From Acidobacteriota bacterium (GTDB taxonomy: Bacteria; Acidobacteriota; Thermoanaerobaculia; Multivoradales; JAHEKO01): a DNA stretch of 7,280 bases. Below, one piece after another: positions 5,974-7,280 of this stretch (the first letter of the stretch is position 1; the number at the start of each line of letters is the position of its first letter). A program made the translations under genes and the position numbers. The stretch is taken from positions 1-7,280 of the forward strand of contig JAPUJD010000150.1 of the NCBI GenBank assembly GCA_027296385.1, written 5' to 3'. The notes beneath the pieces were generated by a model. The model worked only from the letters and a program-made list of their open reading frames with translations, was not told the origin of the DNA and ran no database searches.

Positions 5974-5992
5974 GGCGCGCAAACAGCGCGCC
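5974..5992. other. Perfect GC hairpin in the leader of the small membrane-protein gene
   Basis: Arms GGCGCGC and GCGCGCC flank the loop AAACA. All seven pairs are G-C, so it should be very stable. It ends 22 bases before the ATG at 6015 and would lie near the 5' end of the message if TATACA at 5955-5960 is the -10. It could act as a 5' stability element or be a by-product of GC-rich sequence. Confidence 0.4.
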
Positions 5993-6014
5993 CGGCAACG
6001 CGGGAGGCTCAGAG

Positions 6015-6569
6015 ATGGCGAGTGCACAGGGGTCGGGTGGGGCTTGGTTGGTCTTCGTTGCCCTGACGGTGGTGACGTGGGGGGTCTACGGGATCTTCCT
6101 CCATACCGGGCAGACGGCGATGGCCGATGCCGCCAACGGGCGTTACAAGGCGTTCTTGTTCGTCGGACTCGCCTATTTCGCGACTGCCGTTCTGGCGCCG
6201 CTGCTACTGCTGCTCGCCCGTGGCGCCGACTGGTCGATGCCGGGCCGGGGCATTGTGTGGTCGCTGGTGGCGGGGCTCGTCGGCGCGGCCGGCGCCTTTG
6301 GAGTGCTGCTCGCGTTCGGCGCCGGCGGCAGCCCCAGCGTCGTGATGTCGCTCGTCTTCGCCGGCGCACCGGTGGTCAACGCCGTCATCGCCCTGACCTG
6401 GCACCCGCCGGCGGGCGGCATCGCGAGCATCCGCTGGCCCTTCTTCGCCGGCATCCTGCTGGCCGCGCTGGGCGGCTACCTGGTGACCGTCTACAAACCG
6501 GCGCCTGGCGGTGCCGTCTCTGCGGCCACACCACCTGCACCGACCGTACACTCGGCCGAGGAGCGCTGA
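6015..6569 (+). CDS. Small five-helix membrane protein, DMT/EamA-like, 184 aa
   Basis: This is a predicted inner-membrane protein with five hydrophobic segments, at about 11-30, 44-67, 80-103, 107-128 and 141-160. TWGVYGIFLHTGQ after helix start 1 and the glycine/alanine-rich later helices (GLVGAAGAFGVLLAFGAGG, VMSLVFAGAPVVNAVIAL) resemble one half of a drug/metabolite transporter (EamA) protein. Full-length EamA transporters have ten helices in two repeats, so this would need to dimerise to form a comparable unit. The hydrophilic tail (162-184) is Ala/Pro-rich and ends with charged residues. ATG at 6015 is preferred because GGGAGG (6002-6007) lies seven bases upstream; the open frame continues upstream without family-like sequence. 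No substrate can be inferred. It is followed by the second propeller after 154 bases. DMT assignment is from helix pattern only, so a different membrane family is possible. Confidence 0.75.
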   Translation: MASAQGSGGAWLVFVALTVVTWGVYGIFLHTGQTAMADAANGRYKAFLFVGLAYFATAVLAPLLLLLARGADWSMPGRGIVWSLVAGLVGAAGAFGVLLAFGAGGSPSVVMSLVFAGAPVVNAVIALTWHPPAGGIASIRWPFFAGILLAALGGYLVTVYKPAPGGAVSAATPPAPTVHSAEER

Positions 6570-6598
6570 TTCCCAGGAAGGAACCGCGGGCGGCCCAT

Positions 6599-6621
6599 GA
6601 CGCCGCAGCGCGACGCCGCAG
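6599..6621 (+). repeat. Tandem direct repeat GACGCCGCAG, two copies
   Basis: GACGCCGCAG occurs at 6599-6608 and again at 6612-6621, separated by CGC. It lies between two plus-strand genes and just upstream of a candidate extended -10. A regulator site is possible, but two copies of a GC-rich 10-mer may be chance or slippage. Confidence 0.35.
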
Positions 6622-6637
6622 GCCTTTTGGCATCGGC

Positions 6638-6657
6638 TGCTAGAATGGGTCACGTGA
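6638..6657 (+). promoter_or_regulatory. Candidate extended -10 promoter with a TCACGTGA palindrome, before the second propeller
   Basis: TGCTAGAAT (6638-6646) fits an extended -10 element (TGn followed by TAGAAT). No -35 element is recognisable at 16-18 bases upstream. Immediately downstream, TCACGTGA (6650-6657) is a perfect 8-base palindrome near the expected transcription start, where a repressor could sit. This would give the second propeller its own promoter with a leader of about 70 bases. Confidence 0.35.
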
Positions 6658-6723
6658 GTCGGCTCGCAGGTCCAACTCCGCCCCAAAACCGCAGACACCG
6701 TCAAACGCTATAAGGAGAAACAC

Positions 6724-7280
6724 GTGTTTGCACTCTTCGCACGGTTGTCTCTCTGTCTCTTCGCCGGGCTCATGGTGGCTGGAAGCCTCCAGGCAAGTGA
6801 TTGGGGCCACTGGCGAGGCCCGGGGCGCAACGGCGTATCGCCCGAGACCGGCCTCATCGACGGCTGGTCGACGGCGGGCGAGAACCTGCTCTGGCGAGTC
6901 GACTTCACCGGCCGCTCGACGCCGGTGGTGCTCGGCGATCGGGTCTGCGCCAACGGCCGGACTGGTGAGGGCGAGCTGCGCCAGGAGATGGTGGCCTGCT
7001 TCGACGCCGAGACCGGCGAGCAGCTCTGGGAGCGCCGCTTCAACGTCTACCATACCTCGGTGCCCTGGACCCGGGTCGGCTGGGCTCATGTCACTGCGGA
7101 CGCCGGCACCGGCTATCTCTACGCCCAGGGCGTGGCCGGAGTGTTTCTTTGCCTCGACAGCGCAACCGGCGAGGTGATCTGGTCCCGCCGCTTGATCGAA
7201 GAGTTCGGATTCATGGAGGGCTACGGCGGCCGCACCCAGACCCCCTTCGTCGACGGCGACAAGATCATCGTCACCTTCTC
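6724..7280 (+). CDS. Secreted PQQ-like beta-propeller protein, 5' part only (runs off the right edge)
   Basis: GTG at 6724 opens a frame that stays open to the window end, giving 185 complete codons. AAGGAG (6712-6717) lies six bases upstream and fixes the start. Residues 1-24 form a signal peptide (hydrophobic 8-20, SLQA before SDWGHW). WGHWRGPGRNGVSP at 27-40 is the same opening signature as in the propeller at 4547-5887, and W57, STPVVLGDRV and following residues match blade one. Blade motifs CFDAETGEQLW (92-102) and CLDSATGEVIW (143-153) follow. Two cysteines replace alanine at the blade start, giving xCxD-TGExxW. It is therefore a paralogue of the minus-strand propeller; related proteins usually continue for a further 200-250 residues. 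Function is probably protein or surface binding outside the inner membrane, and the missing 3' part prevents a blade count. Confidence 0.85.
   Translation, partial: MFALFARLSLCLFAGLMVAGSLQASDWGHWRGPGRNGVSPETGLIDGWSTAGENLLWRVDFTGRSTPVVLGDRVCANGRTGEGELRQEMVACFDAETGEQLWERRFNVYHTSVPWTRVGWAHVTADAGTGYLYAQGVAGVFLCLDSATGEVIWSRRLIEEFGFMEGYGGRTQTPFVDGDKIIVTF

Larger units (their letters stand above)
5888..6014. promoter_or_regulatory. Divergent intergenic region between the propeller and the membrane-protein gene
   Basis: These 127 bases must hold the promoters for both the minus-strand train and the plus-strand pair. On the plus strand, TATACA (5955-5960) is a fair -10 element, but I see no good -35. 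On the minus strand, TAGGAT (5921-5916) is a weak -10 candidate, also without a convincing -35. The hairpin at 5974-5992 lies in the leader of the plus-strand gene. Confidence 0.45.

Noticed and set aside
1954..6554. The 8-mer TACACTCG at 1954, 5957 and 6547
   Set aside because: One copy spans the prsW stop, one lies in a coding tail and one is in the divergent region; there is no shared context or symmetry, so chance is likely.
6629..6640. A sigma-54-like element (TGGCAT...TGC) before the second propeller
   Set aside because: Only 8 bases separate the GG and GC doublets, whereas sigma-54 promoters need 10.

Overview
The window is GC-rich bacterial chromosome, densely coding, with mostly G/C-ending codons, clear AGGAG-type ribosome binding sites and frequent GTG/TTG starts. 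The gene mix is secreted PQQ-like beta-propeller proteins with a WxxWRGP signature, a DUF885 protein, a PadR-type regulator, PrsW, and a Cys-rich dCMP deaminase. It suggests an uncultured-type Gram-negative lineage such as Acidobacteriota, Planctomycetota or a former deltaproteobacterial group. Acidobacteriota is my best guess, but the sequence does not prove it. There are no insertion sequences, phage genes, tRNA or rRNA genes, CRISPR arrays or other marks of an island.

Layout. A long minus-strand gene train reads right to left: a secreted PQQ-like propeller (5887-4547), a TerB-like DUF533 membrane protein (4521-3856), an unrecognised 99-residue protein (3795-3496), a dCMP-deaminase-family enzyme (3418-2936), a PrsW-family intramembrane protease (2912-1953) and a secreted DUF885 protein (1895-222). 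The gaps between them are 23-77 bases. The left edge carries the first 35 codons of a PadR-like regulator, also minus strand. It has its own promoter, embedded in an AT-rich near-palindrome at 151-179. To the right, a 127-base divergent intergenic region separates the train from two plus-strand genes: a small five-helix DMT/EamA-like membrane protein (6015-6569) and a second PQQ-like propeller (from 6724, cut by the right edge).

How the genes may work together. Five of the eight genes encode exported or membrane proteins, so the theme is the cell envelope: two periplasmic or outer-surface propellers, a TerB-like membrane-anchored protein, an intramembrane protease and a secreted peptidase-like protein. 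The deaminase is the one clear cytosolic housekeeping enzyme (dCMP to dUMP for dTTP supply). The close deaminase-prsW spacing suggests co-transcription rather than a shared pathway. I see no convincing new multi-gene system. The points most worth a second look are the palindrome-embedded promoter of the PadR-like gene, the DUF885 protein with an altered metal-site region, the C-terminally extended PrsW, and the orphan 99-residue protein.
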